This document shows, piece by piece, positions 26,618 to 35,330 of a DNA stretch of 64,000 nt; position 1 is the stretch's first letter; each line of letters starts with the position of its first letter. Under the pieces are notes generated by a model. That model was not told where the DNA came from. It was given only the letters and a program-made list of their open reading frames with translations, and made no database searches. The stretch is from Flavobacteriales bacterium (GTDB lineage: Bacteria; Bacteroidota; Bacteroidia; Flavobacteriales; Weeksellaceae), in contig JACJZS010000002.1 of the NCBI GenBank assembly GCA_020635515.1, forward strand, positions 1,350,001-1,414,000. Direction: 5' to 3'. The position numbers and the translations under genes are program-made.

Positions 26618-27324
26618 CACTGATAATTACCGCTTTAGGAATGGGATTCATTACGGGATTCCATTGTCTAGGAATGTGTGGTCCTATTGCTATTTCGTTA
26701 GGATTAAGTGCAGAAAATAAATTTAAATTTTACTCTCAAAATTTAATTTATCAGTTAGGAAGGATTGTTACCTATGTGTTTTTAGGTTTTTTAATAGGAA
26801 TTATAGGAGAAGGAATCAATCTTTCAGGATATCAAGGATTTATTTCTATTATTATAGGGATTATTTTAATTGTGTTTGTTTTACTTCCTCAATTTACTCA
26901 CCGTTTTACAGGTAGAATAGTTGTTTTAGATAAGTTAATGATAAAACTAAAGATATTTTTAGGTAATTATTTACAAAAAAAATCGTTTGCTTCCCGCTTT
27001 ACAACAGGAATATTAAATGGTTTCTTGCCATGTGGAGCAGTTTATGTAGCACTTACAGCTTCCATTGCCTACGGAGGAATAGTAGAGAGTATGTACTTTA
27101 TGCTGTTTTTTGGACTTGGAACAGTTCCTTTTATGTTTTTAGCGGTACTGTTAGGCAATGTAATTGGTGCTGGATTAAGAGAGAAACTAAATAGAGTTTA
27201 CCCTTATTTAATTGTTGTATTTGGATTGTTATTTATTCTAAGAGGTTTAGAGTTGGGAATTCCTTACCTTTCTCCGAATGAAGCATCTTTACAAATTGAA
27301 GCAAAGAAAGATTGTTGTCATTAA
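26608..27324 (+). CDS. sulfite exporter TauE/SafE family protein (cbb3 operon, possible copper-handling role)
   Basis: A 238-residue protein with about six TM helices. It has GFHCLGMCGPIAISLGL near the N-terminus and GFLPCGAVYVALTASIAYGG in the second half, the paired Cys motifs of the DsbD-like/SafE family found next to ccoGH. A role in metal supply for the oxidase is suggested by position, not proven. The C-terminus ends in CCH, a possible metal ligand. It is the last gene of the operon and ends 9 bp from convergent recJ. Confidence 0.85.
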   Translation: MGITLIITALGMGFITGFHCLGMCGPIAISLGLSAENKFKFYSQNLIYQLGRIVTYVFLGFLIGIIGEGINLSGYQGFISIIIGIILIVFVLLPQFTHRFTGRIVVLDKLMIKLKIFLGNYLQKKSFASRFTTGILNGFLPCGAVYVALTASIAYGGIVESMYFMLFFGLGTVPFMFLAVLLGNVIGAGLREKLNRVYPYLIVVFGLLFILRGLELGIPYLSPNEASLQIEAKKDCCH

Positions 27325-27333
27325 TTTCGTGGA

Positions 27334-29040
27334 TTAATCTTCATGAAACCGCACATCGCGTATAAGTAAACGATAGTATGATTTTCCTTGCCAAATATTT
27401 TCATCTATAGAATAAAGCAGGTCAAAAGTATGGCGTTTAAATTTCTTTACTAAATGTCCTAAATTAAAACCAATAGCTTCATAAACTCTATGTGAACCTC
27501 TTTGATAAACAGAAATGGTAATGTGTGCATCGTCTTTTCCCATTAACCTGTGTTTTTCTGCATAGATTACATTTTTGGAAAGAAAAACAGGTGTCATATT
27601 TCCTGGTCCAAAAGGAGCAAAACGAGTAATCATTCTAATGAACTTAGGATTTATATCGTCAAAAGAAAGTTCCAAATCTACTTCTGTGCTTGGCTCTTTT
27701 TGACTTTCATTAATGGAATTCTTAACAGTAAGCTCAAACTTTTTTCTAAATGCTACAAAATTCTCTTCTTTTACAGAAAGTCCTGCAGCGAATTTATGTC
27801 CTCCAAACTTCATGATTAAATCTGAACAAGATTCCAAAGCAGAATAAATGTCGAAATCTTTTATGGAACGAGCAGAAGCAACCCATTCATCTTGTACTTT
27901 TGTAAAAACAAGGGTTGGCTTGTAGTATTGTTCAGTGAGTCGAGAAGCTACAATTCCTAAAACACCTTTATGCCAATTTTCATTGTAGACGATAGTAGAA
28001 CTGTTTTCTTCTTGATTCGTTTCGCGTATCTGATTTAATGCTTCCTCTGTAATGTTTGTGTCTAATTCCTTTCTATGTGTGTTTAATTCATTTATAGAGG
28101 AAACAATGATGCGTGCAGCAGTTTCATTGTCAGAAATTAAAAGTCTTACTGCTTGAGAAGCGTGATCTATTCGTCCTGCAGCATTTATTTTTGGAGCTAT
28201 AGAAAAAACAATATTACTTACGTTGAGTCTAGAGTAATTTTCTTTAAGAATAAGAACCTTAAGTCCTATCCTTGGATTTTTAATTAATTTTTCGATTCCA
28301 AACTTTGTTAGAATTCTATTTTCTCCTTTTAAGGAAACAATATCGGCAGCTACACTTACTGCAACCAAATCAAGATATTCGTAAACTTTTTCTTTAGGAT
28401 ACGATATTTTTAATGCAATTGCTTGAACGAGTTTAAAACCAACACCACAACCACTCAAAAATTTAAATGGATAATCACAATCCGAACGTAAAGGATCCAA
28501 AACTGCAACAGCATCAGGAATTACATCTCCAGGAAGATGGTGGTCGCAGATTACAAAATCAATACCTTTTTCTTTTGCCAGTTTTACTTTGTCAACTGCT
28601 TTTATTCCGCAATCCAAAGAAATAATTAAACTGAAATTATTTTCATGGGCATAGTTTATTCCTTTTTCAGAAATTCCATATCCTTCTCCATACCTGTCGG
28701 GAATGTAAAAATCGACATCGTTACAGTGCTCTTTCAAAAAAGAGTACATCAGTGTAACAGAGGTAGTTCCATCTACATCATAATCCCCATAAACAAGAAT
28801 TTTTTCTTTATTGTTTATCGCCTTAATGATTCGCTCTACTGCAACATCCATATCTTTCATTAGGAAAGGATCGTGTAAGTCGTCTAATGTGGATTTAAAA
28901 AAGAGTTTAGATTTATCGTAAGTATCTATTCCTCTTTGAAAAAGAAGTTGCATTAATGGATTACTAAGTTTTAATTTTTCTTGTAATTCACTGTATTTTT
29001 CTTTAGGAAAAGTTGGTTTTAGAATCCATCTGCTTTGCAT
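27334..29040 (-). CDS. recJ: single-stranded-DNA-specific exonuclease RecJ
   Basis: A 5'-3' exonuclease for single-stranded DNA in recombination and mismatch repair. The 568 residues carry the DHH phosphoesterase motifs LVYGDYDVDGTTS (about 80-92), ISLDCG, VICDHHLPGD, then a DHHA1 domain with SGRIDHASQA-like and FGGHKFAAGLS motifs and the C-terminal RecJ OB domain. A -7 box (TAGTTTTG) lies on the minus strand at 29045-29052, only 4 nt before the ATG, suggesting a leaderless mRNA. Confidence 0.96.
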   Translation of the reverse strand: MQSRWILKPTFPKEKYSELQEKLKLSNPLMQLLFQRGIDTYDKSKLFFKSTLDDLHDPFLMKDMDVAVERIIKAINNKEKILVYGDYDVDGTTSVTLMYSFLKEHCNDVDFYIPDRYGEGYGISEKGINYAHENNFSLIISLDCGIKAVDKVKLAKEKGIDFVICDHHLPGDVIPDAVAVLDPLRSDCDYPFKFLSGCGVGFKLVQAIALKISYPKEKVYEYLDLVAVSVAADIVSLKGENRILTKFGIEKLIKNPRIGLKVLILKENYSRLNVSNIVFSIAPKINAAGRIDHASQAVRLLISDNETAARIIVSSINELNTHRKELDTNITEEALNQIRETNQEENSSTIVYNENWHKGVLGIVASRLTEQYYKPTLVFTKVQDEWVASARSIKDFDIYSALESCSDLIMKFGGHKFAAGLSVKEENFVAFRKKFELTVKNSINESQKEPSTEVDLELSFDDINPKFIRMITRFAPFGPGNMTPVFLSKNVIYAEKHRLMGKDDAHITISVYQRGSHRVYEAIGFNLGHLVKKFKRHTFDLLYSIDENIWQGKSYYRLLIRDVRFHED

Positions 29041-29044
29041 AACG

Positions 29045-29075
29045 CAAAACTACTTTATTATGCACAAATATTCAA
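29045..29075 (-). promoter_or_regulatory. recJ promoter abutting the start codon
   Basis: On the minus strand TAGTTTTG (29052 to 29045) is preceded by TTG (29075 to 29073) at 20 nt spacing. The recJ ATG at 29040 starts 4 nt after the -7 box. Transcription would therefore start at or very near the start codon. Confidence 0.5.
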
Positions 29076-29106
29076 CATTTATATTCATTTTTTATTTGTG
29101 CATAAT
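29057..29106. repeat. perfect 14-bp inverted repeat in the recJ / FAD-oxidase divergent region
   Basis: ATTATGCACAAATA at 29057-29070 is repeated as its exact reverse complement, TATTTGTGCATAAT, at 29093-29106, with a 22-nt spacer. It lies between two outward promoters, the left arm inside the recJ promoter and the right arm at the -33 region of the oxidase gene. This placement suggests a regulator-binding site; no regulator can be named. Confidence 0.65.
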
Positions 29107-29127
29107 GAGTTGATTTTATTTGTTTAT

Positions 29128-29135
29128 TATCTTTG
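29128..29135 (+). promoter_or_regulatory. -7 box for the FAD-linked oxidase gene
   Basis: TATCTTTG at 29128-29135 fits TAnnTTTG and lies 9 nt before the ATG at 29145. It contains the TTG at 29133, which therefore is unlikely to be the translation start. The -33 region is weak (GTTG at 29109-29112). Confidence 0.5.
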
Positions 29136-29144
29136 TCGTTAGTT

Positions 29145-30563
29145 ATGATTGATGAAAAAAAATACAAGAAAATAGAAGAGGGAGATATACTCTTTTTTAA
29201 GTCATTTTTAGAAGAAAATCAAGTTGATACTTCAGATTTTGGAATAACAACCTATTCCTCTGATGCTACAGAAAAATTGAGTTTTCCTCCTGCCGTGATT
29301 GTTTTTCCTAGAACTTCGGAAGAAGTATCAAAAATTGTGAGATATTGTAATGAAAATAAAATTCCAATTACACCTCGTGCAGGCGGAACAGGATTGGTAG
29401 GTGGAGCACTAAGTATTTACAAAGGCGTTTTATTGTCAGTAAAAAATCTTAATAAAATAATTAATATAGATGTCGATAATTTTCAAGCAACTGTAGAGTC
29501 GGGAGTTATCAACTATGATTTACAGCAAGAATTGGCAAAAAACAATCTTTTTTATCCGCCAGACCCTTCAAGTTGGCAGAGTAGTTTTATAGGAGGAAAT
29601 ATAGCGACCAATGCTGGTGGAACGAAAGCCGTTAAATACGGAGTTACTTCTGCTTATGTTATGAATTTGGAAGTAGTTCTTCCCAATGGTGAAATTATTT
29701 GGACAGGATTCAATACGCTTAAAAACTCTACAGGAATCAATCTTACTCAGTTATTTGTGGGAAGCGAAGGCACTTTAGGGATTATTACAAAAGCAGTTTT
29801 AAAAGTGCAAACCAAACCCAAAGAAGAGGTTTCTGTTTTAATTCCATTTCATTCTGTTGCTGATTGTGCAAAAGCGGTTTCTGAAATTTTTCATCACAAT
29901 TTAAATCCATGTGTATTAGAATTAATGGAGAGAAATGCTTTAGAGCAAACCATTAAGCATACAAATGAAAATAATATTCCATTAAATGATAAAACACAAG
30001 CTCATTTATTGGTCATGTTCGATGGAGAAAATCAAGAGGAATTAATGATAAGTGTAGAAAAATTGATGTTAGTATTAGATAAATATTCTACTGATGAAGT
30101 ATTTTTTGCTGATAATGATACAGATAAAAATCGCATTTGGAATCTAAGAAGAAGAGTAGCAGAAGTTGTAAAGGTAAATGGATATACAATAGAGGAAGAT
30201 ACTGTGGTTCCTAGAGCTAAATTACCAGAGCTTATTCATTTTGCACATCAGTTGGCAAAAAAGTATAGCTTTGATGTAGTCTGTTATGGTCATGCAGGAG
30301 ATGGAAATTTACATGTTCGTATCAATCATCCAAAGTACAAAAACTCATATAACGAACCAGAAGTGAAGAATATACTTGTAGAGTTATTTACATATATCAA
30401 ATCCATAGGGGGGACTATATCAGGGGAGCACGGTATAGGTCTTATTCAGAAAGAATTTTTACCGATTGTTTTTTCAGAAGAAAATTTACGTTTGCAGAAC
30501 GTAATTAAAGAAAGTATAGATAGAAATAATATAATGAATCCAGGTAAGTCGTATTTAGTATGA
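29145..30563 (+). CDS. FAD-linked oxidase (GlcD / D-lactate dehydrogenase family)
   Basis: A flavoprotein that oxidises a 2-hydroxyacid such as glycolate or D-lactate. The 472 residues comprise an FAD-binding type 4 domain (PRAGGTGLVGGAL, PPDPSSWQSSFIGGNIATNAGG, LFVGSEGTLGII) and a C-terminal FAD-oxidase domain (CYGHAGDGNLHVRINHP, GGTISGEHGIGL). Substrate cannot be told from sequence. The start is ATG at 29145; the TTG 12 nt upstream lies in the promoter. It is divergent from recJ and followed by a tRNA cluster. Confidence 0.92.
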   Translation: MIDEKKYKKIEEGDILFFKSFLEENQVDTSDFGITTYSSDATEKLSFPPAVIVFPRTSEEVSKIVRYCNENKIPITPRAGGTGLVGGALSIYKGVLLSVKNLNKIINIDVDNFQATVESGVINYDLQQELAKNNLFYPPDPSSWQSSFIGGNIATNAGGTKAVKYGVTSAYVMNLEVVLPNGEIIWTGFNTLKNSTGINLTQLFVGSEGTLGIITKAVLKVQTKPKEEVSVLIPFHSVADCAKAVSEIFHHNLNPCVLELMERNALEQTIKHTNENNIPLNDKTQAHLLVMFDGENQEELMISVEKLMLVLDKYSTDEVFFADNDTDKNRIWNLRRRVAEVVKVNGYTIEEDTVVPRAKLPELIHFAHQLAKKYSFDVVCYGHAGDGNLHVRINHPKYKNSYNEPEVKNILVELFTYIKSIGGTISGEHGIGLIQKEFLPIVFSEENLRLQNVIKESIDRNNIMNPGKSYLV

Positions 30564-30580
30564 AAAAAAATTACTTTTTT

Positions 30581-30611
30581 TTTGGTGCAAATCGAAAAAA
30601 GTGTAACTTTG
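30581..30611 (+). promoter_or_regulatory. strong promoter of the tRNA-Ser-Pro-Arg cluster
   Basis: TTTG at 30581-30584 and TAACTTTG at 30604-30611 are 19 nt apart, an ideal Bacteroidota promoter. The first tRNA begins 11 nt after the -7 box. Confidence 0.8.
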
Positions 30612-30622
30612 CAGTCCGAATA

Positions 30623-30707
30623 GGAGAGTTGCCGGAGTGGTTAACGGAGCAGTTTGCTAAACTGTCGACCTGAAAGGGTCGCGTGGGTTCGAATCCCACA
30701 CTCTCCG
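30623..30707 (+). tRNA. tRNA-Ser (anticodon GCT)
   Basis: An 85-nt class II tRNA. The acceptor GGAGAGT pairs with ACTCTCC, the discriminator is G, the anticodon loop TTTGCTAAA has GCT, and a long variable arm (GACCTGAAAGGGTC region) is present. CCA is not encoded. Confidence 0.97.
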
Positions 30708-30716
30708 CAACAAATT

Positions 30717-30791
30717 CGGGGTGTAGCGTAGCCCGGTCATCGCGCCTGCTTTGGGAGCAGGAGGTCGCAGGTTCGAATCCTGCCACCCCGA
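30717..30791 (+). tRNA. tRNA-Pro (anticodon TGG)
   Basis: A 75-nt tRNA. The acceptor CGGGGTG pairs with CACCCCG, the anticodon stem-loop CTGCTTTGGGAGCAG carries TGG, and the T arm is GCAGGTTCGAATCCTGC. It lies 9 nt after tRNA-Ser. Confidence 0.97.
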
Positions 30792-30802
30792 CAAAATTTA
30801 GA

Positions 30803-30876
30803 GGTCGCGTAGCTCAGCTGGATAGAGCATCTGCCTTCTAAGCAGACGGTCAAAGGTTCGAATCCTTTCGCGATCA
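30803..30876 (+). tRNA. tRNA-Arg (anticodon TCT)
   Basis: A 74-nt tRNA. The acceptor GGTCGCG pairs with CGCGATC (one G-U), the anticodon stem-loop CTGCCTTCTAAGCAG carries TCT, and the T arm is AAAGGTTCGAATCCTTT. Last tRNA of the cluster. Confidence 0.97.
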
Positions 30877-30888
30877 CAATAGGAATAT

Positions 30889-30925
30889 AAAGACTCTCAT
30901 ATTCAATGAGAGTCTTTGTTTTTTC
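30889..30925 (+). terminator. terminator of the tRNA cluster
   Basis: A perfect 12-bp stem (AAAGACTCTCAT with ATGAGAGTCTTT, 5-nt loop) at 30889-30917 is followed by GTTTTTT. The 30926-31119 stretch after it is AT-rich with no gene seen. Confidence 0.9.
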
Positions 30926-31119
30926 AACACATTCCTTAATAAAAAGGGATTAAGTCGAAAACCTATGGACTTGATAAATTTACGCATATAAATTAGTTAG
31001 TCTAAAAAGGAAGAATTCGATACATCTAACTCCTCTAAGTTGGAGTCTGAAGTTTTTTACATAGCATGTTAATGCAATTATAACTTTGCGGTAATAAAGA
31101 AAGCAAGTGTTATTTCTTT

Positions 31120-32937
31120 TTAACTTAATTCTCTATGAATGGTTTCTAAAAGAGTTTCGTCGTTGGTTATATTTCCTTGAGAAAAAAGAATCGCAGTTTC
31201 TATGATAGAAAGATGAGAATACGCTTGAGGAAAATTACCTAGCAATCTTTTGGTTTTAAAATCAATATCTTCACTGAATAATCCTAAATGATTGGAATGT
31301 GATAGCAAGTCTTCAAACATTTTTTGTGCTTTTTCTTTTTCTCCAATTGCGTACAAGCTATTAATCATCCAGAATGTACAGATGGTAAAAGAAGAACTAG
31401 GAATGCCAAAATCATCTTGGTTTATATAACGATACATCAATCCATCTTTACACAATTCGTTGTAAGTAGCGTATACTGTTTTTTTAAATTTTTTGTCATC
31501 GGCAGAAATAAAACCATAGGATTGCATTAGTAGGTTAGACGCATCTTGATTAGACGCACCGTAAAATTGAGTGAAAGATTGCACCTTTTCGTTCCAAGCA
31601 TTTTGATGAATATCATCTTTAATTCTCTGAGCTAATGGTTTCCATAAATCAACATATTTTTTTTTGTGGATTAGTTGAGCAACTTTGATTGCACGATCAA
31701 TTGCAACCCAGCACAATACTTTTGAGAACGTAAAATGCTTTTCTTCATTTCTAATTTCCCAAATTCCTTTATCAGGTTTTTCCCAATTTTGCTCTACTAT
31801 CTTCACTATACTTCGCGTGATTGTCCAGAGGTTTTCGCTATTTTCTAAGGAATTATCAAAGAGTTTAAAGTCTTGGTAAATTACATCCATTAGAACACCA
31901 TAAATGTCGTTTTGTTTTTGGGTATATGCGGCATTTCCAATTCGTACAGGATAGGAATTTTCATAACCTGAGAAATGTTCTAGTATCTGCTCTGTAAGTT
32001 TCTTTTCATAGTTGATTCCATACATAATTTGTATTTTCTCATCTTTATTGGGAATGATATTGATAATGAAATCAATAAACCTTTTTGCGATTTCGGATTT
32101 TCCAATTTGATACATTACTCGCACTACCATAGATGCATCTCGAATCCAGCAAAAACGATAATCCCAATTTCTCTCTTCACCAATGCTTTCAGGTAGCGAA
32201 GTGGTAGCAGCAGCTAGTACAGCACCTGTTTTTAGGTAGGTTAGTAACTTGAGCGTTAATGCACTACGAATAATTTCTTTGTTATATAATGAGAAAGATT
32301 TTATATGATAAGACCAATCAAGCCAATAAGTATTGGTTTTTTGAAGAATTAAGAATTGCCTTTTTATATCTTGATTGAGCAATTTTTGATGGTAACTAAC
32401 CGTAATGAAAGCATCTTCTGAAAGTTCTAATACTTCTGAGTTGAGTACCTTTGTTTTATTGAAATTGGTGTATAAATAAAGTGAATCGTACTCGTGTTGT
32501 GTAGTGTAACTTTTTATATAATCTTCTGTAACAATGTTTTGGGTTTCTTGTTTTGCGTATTCTAGTTTTGGCTGATAATTAATTTGGAATGAAGGTTTAC
32601 CTGATAGATATTTAAAATAACGGATAATATCAGGTGGATTATAAATTCCTTCGTGTTCTCTTTTGTATATAGGCATAAAGTCGAGGACTTCAAAAGCGTC
32701 TGTTCCGTTATTAAATTTAGTAGAAAGTACATTAGAGTTTTCTACATATTGTTGAGTAATCGTATATGAATCATCTACTATTATTTCAAACGTTCCTCCT
32801 TTCTTATTGTCTAGGATTTTCGCAAATACCGAAGGTGAATCAAAATGAGGAAGACAACACCAATCTATTGCTCCTGTTTTTGATATTAGAGCAGAACTTT
32901 TACAGTTACCAATTATTCCGTAGTCTAAATTTTTCAT
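31120..32937 (-). CDS. glycoside hydrolase family 15 protein (glucoamylase/trehalase-like)
   Basis: A 605-residue GH15 protein. It starts MKNLDYGIIGNCKSSALISK, followed by GAIDWCCLPHFDSPSVFA, the typical N-terminal beta domain. The catalytic (alpha/alpha)6 domain has NWDYRFCWIRDASM at about 255. There is no signal peptide, so it is cytoplasmic. Such proteins next to trehalose-phosphate synthase genes may be trehalases or glucoamylases; the substrate is an inference. Its start overlaps the stop of the trehalose gene by 4 bp (ATGA), so both are coupled. Confidence 0.88.
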   Translation of the reverse strand: MKNLDYGIIGNCKSSALISKTGAIDWCCLPHFDSPSVFAKILDNKKGGTFEIIVDDSYTITQQYVENSNVLSTKFNNGTDAFEVLDFMPIYKREHEGIYNPPDIIRYFKYLSGKPSFQINYQPKLEYAKQETQNIVTEDYIKSYTTQHEYDSLYLYTNFNKTKVLNSEVLELSEDAFITVSYHQKLLNQDIKRQFLILQKTNTYWLDWSYHIKSFSLYNKEIIRSALTLKLLTYLKTGAVLAAATTSLPESIGEERNWDYRFCWIRDASMVVRVMYQIGKSEIAKRFIDFIINIIPNKDEKIQIMYGINYEKKLTEQILEHFSGYENSYPVRIGNAAYTQKQNDIYGVLMDVIYQDFKLFDNSLENSENLWTITRSIVKIVEQNWEKPDKGIWEIRNEEKHFTFSKVLCWVAIDRAIKVAQLIHKKKYVDLWKPLAQRIKDDIHQNAWNEKVQSFTQFYGASNQDASNLLMQSYGFISADDKKFKKTVYATYNELCKDGLMYRYINQDDFGIPSSSFTICTFWMINSLYAIGEKEKAQKMFEDLLSHSNHLGLFSEDIDFKTKRLLGNFPQAYSHLSIIETAILFSQGNITNDETLLETIHRELS

Positions 32938-35135
32938 AAGGTAAGATTTTTAAGTAACTCACGAACTTGTATGTAATCGTTTATATAGTATTTTGCATGG
33001 GATTTATCCGTTCCTACTTTGATTGTTATGCTATCATTAGGAAGTTCTTTAAAAGTATATTCATCTGTCCAATCATCTCCAATTGCAAGTATAAAGTCAT
33101 ACGAATTGTTTTTTAGGTATTCTAAAGCAGCATATCCTTTGTTGATTCCTGAGACTTTAATTTCAATTACCTTACTTCCTTCTAGTATTTCTAATTTTTG
33201 ATTAGCAATAAGATTTGCAACATCTGTTCTGAGCTCTCTTGCACGTAAGTTCCCAAGCTCTATATCAGCTTTTCTATAATGCCAAGTAAGAGAGTGTGTT
33301 TTATCTTCAATAAGACTACCTGGCGTTCTATCGACATAAGATTCTAGAATTGGCTTTATATTTTTTTTCCAATCGGTATTTGAGTGAGCTTTTTCAATCC
33401 AATTTTCATTTCTAGGCTTAATCCAAGCTCCATGCTCGGCTATTAAGGTGTATCCTTGGTTACCTAACCAGTCACCTAAGGTTTGTTTATCTCTACCGCT
33501 GATAATTACAATTTCTGTATTTTCAGGTTCATTTAATTTTTTTAATAAGTCAAGCAGTTCTTCATCGGGTTTAGCATTCTGAGGAACTTTAAAGAAACGT
33601 TGTAATGTTCCATCGTAGTCTAAAAACAGTATGCTTTTTGATGATTTCTTGTAATTTGCAATTAGTTCTTGCTTCGTTACATCATTAATTTTTCCTGCTA
33701 GATGTTCCTCTTGTTTTTTTGCAATTATATTGAGTGCAGAAACAAAATCATTTGCCCATCTAAAAACATCGTATCGTGAAATTCGATCTTGCATTGTTAT
33801 TATGTCTTCCTCTTGTTTTTGTTCGTCCATGTTTAATGCTTTTACAATTGCATTAGATACACTACGAAGACTGTATGGGTTTACGGTGGTTGCTTGTCCT
33901 AGTTCTTTAGATGCACCTGCCATTTCACTTAAAATTAAAACTCCTTTCTTATTTATTTTTGAAGCGATAAACTCTTTGGCAACTAGATTCATTCCATCAC
34001 GCAGAGGTGTAAGCAATGCAATATCAGAAGAACTGTATAATTCAATAAGATTGTCAAAAGGAAGAGATCGGTAGAAATAAATAATAGGATTCCAACTTAT
34101 TGTTCCAAATTCTCCATTGATTTGACCTACTAATTCGTCCACTTCTTTTTTTAGATTTTGATATTGTTCTACATCTACACGAGAAGGAACTGTAAGCATA
34201 ATTAAAGAAACTTTTTCCTTGTACTCTGGGTGGTTTTTAATGAAGAAGCGAAATGCTTTTAATCTTTGTGGAATTCCTTTTGTGTAGTCAAGTCTATCGA
34301 TTGAAAGCATTAGCTTTCTCTCAGGGTCTTGCATAAAGAATTTATCTATTTGTTGTTGGATTTCTGAGCGTTCTCTTACTGATTTATGACTAACTTTTAA
34401 GCTGGTATCATTGAATTTTTTGTAGTCAATTCCCATTGGGAAAACGTCTACATATACTTTTCTACTTTCTGTAGATATTGTATTAAACTCTACATCGTAT
34501 CCTAATAATCGTTTTACAGAACTTATAAAGTGACGAGCATAATCATAAGTGTGGAATCCAATTAAATCACAACCTAATAATCCTTTAATGATATCATTCC
34601 TTTTAGGAAGTATTCTAAATACTTCGTAAGATGGAAAAGGAATATGAAGAAAAAAACCAATCTTTAAGTCAGGACGTTTTTCTCTTAGCATATTAGGTAC
34701 AAGCATAAGTTGGTAATCATGAATCCAAACGGTATCATTTTTTTGTGCTTGACTGATAATGGTTTCTGTAAAAATTTTATTTACCTCATAATAGCTTTCC
34801 CAATATGAGTTCTTAAATTCTGTGAATTCTGTAAAATAATGGAATAAAGGCCAAAGTGTTCCGTTGCTATAACCGTCGTAATATTTTTTTATTAAATTTT
34901 TGTCTAAAAAAATAGGAGAGCAGTTTTCTTTTTCCAGCAAATTGGATATTTTATTTTGTTCTTTTTTATCGTTAGAGATAATTCCACTCCAACCAATCCA
35001 TGTGCTATTTCCGTTTTTGTGAAATGATTTTAAACCAGTTGCTAAACCTCCAGCAGATGCTTGTATGGTATATTCTTCTTTATTTTCTTTTATGGTAACA
35101 GGAAGTCGATTAGAAACTATTATAATTCGTTGCAT
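32934..35135 (-). CDS. otsAB: bifunctional trehalose-6-phosphate synthase/phosphatase
   Basis: Joins glucose-6-phosphate and UDP-glucose (or another NDP-glucose) to trehalose-6-phosphate and then dephosphorylates it. Residues about 1-460 are a GT20 synthase domain (VSNRLPV, GGLATGLKSF, VWIHDYQLMLVP, DRLDYTKGIPQRL, LRDGMNLVAKEFIA). Residues about 480-733 are a HAD-type phosphatase (LFLDYDGTL, GDDWTDEYTF). ATG at 35135 gives the family-typical MQRIIIVSNRLPV start. An upstream ATG at 35168 would add 11 residues (MLLYLSKKRNK), which overlap a possible -7 box at 35166-35173. Confidence 0.95.
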   Translation of the reverse strand: MQRIIIVSNRLPVTIKENKEEYTIQASAGGLATGLKSFHKNGNSTWIGWSGIISNDKKEQNKISNLLEKENCSPIFLDKNLIKKYYDGYSNGTLWPLFHYFTEFTEFKNSYWESYYEVNKIFTETIISQAQKNDTVWIHDYQLMLVPNMLREKRPDLKIGFFLHIPFPSYEVFRILPKRNDIIKGLLGCDLIGFHTYDYARHFISSVKRLLGYDVEFNTISTESRKVYVDVFPMGIDYKKFNDTSLKVSHKSVRERSEIQQQIDKFFMQDPERKLMLSIDRLDYTKGIPQRLKAFRFFIKNHPEYKEKVSLIMLTVPSRVDVEQYQNLKKEVDELVGQINGEFGTISWNPIIYFYRSLPFDNLIELYSSSDIALLTPLRDGMNLVAKEFIASKINKKGVLILSEMAGASKELGQATTVNPYSLRSVSNAIVKALNMDEQKQEEDIITMQDRISRYDVFRWANDFVSALNIIAKKQEEHLAGKINDVTKQELIANYKKSSKSILFLDYDGTLQRFFKVPQNAKPDEELLDLLKKLNEPENTEIVIISGRDKQTLGDWLGNQGYTLIAEHGAWIKPRNENWIEKAHSNTDWKKNIKPILESYVDRTPGSLIEDKTHSLTWHYRKADIELGNLRARELRTDVANLIANQKLEILEGSKVIEIKVSGINKGYAALEYLKNNSYDFILAIGDDWTDEYTFKELPNDSITIKVGTDKSHAKYYINDYIQVRELLKNLTL

Positions 35136-35198
35136 TTTATTGCGTTTTTTTGATAGGTATAGCAACAAATATATAAATTAACAGTACATATTCTAATA

Positions 35199-35321
35199 AT
35201 TTAGAGGAAAACTACAAGGAAAATAAAGATTTATAAATTATAATGCGTCTGTATTATGGTATAAATAAAGAAAAAATATTATTTGTACGAGATTGATATT
35301 TTGTTTTATATTTAGAGGAAA
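35199..35321 (+). repeat. 12-nt direct repeat upstream of the MBL-fold gene
   Basis: ATTTAGAGGAAA occurs at 35199-35210 and again at 35310-35321, each followed by CTAC within 6 nt. The second copy lies 9 nt before the ATG at 35331. It may be chance, a duplicated leader or a binding site. Confidence 0.35.
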
Positions 35322-35330
35322 TACTACTAT

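Noticed and set aside
29133..29144. TTG start for the FAD-linked oxidase
   Set aside because: It overlaps the -7 box TATCTTTG. The ATG at 29145 is preferred.
30571..30786. 71-codon leftward reading frame starting MAGFEPATSCSQSRRDD
   Set aside because: It lies antisense to tRNA-Ser and tRNA-Pro. This peptide is a well-known false prediction that arises from the reverse strand of tRNA genes.
31081..31088. TAACTTTG resembling a tRNA-type -7 box, pointing right after the tRNA cluster
   Set aside because: No -33 element is seen at the right distance and no gene lies downstream on that strand. Probably chance, or a relic.
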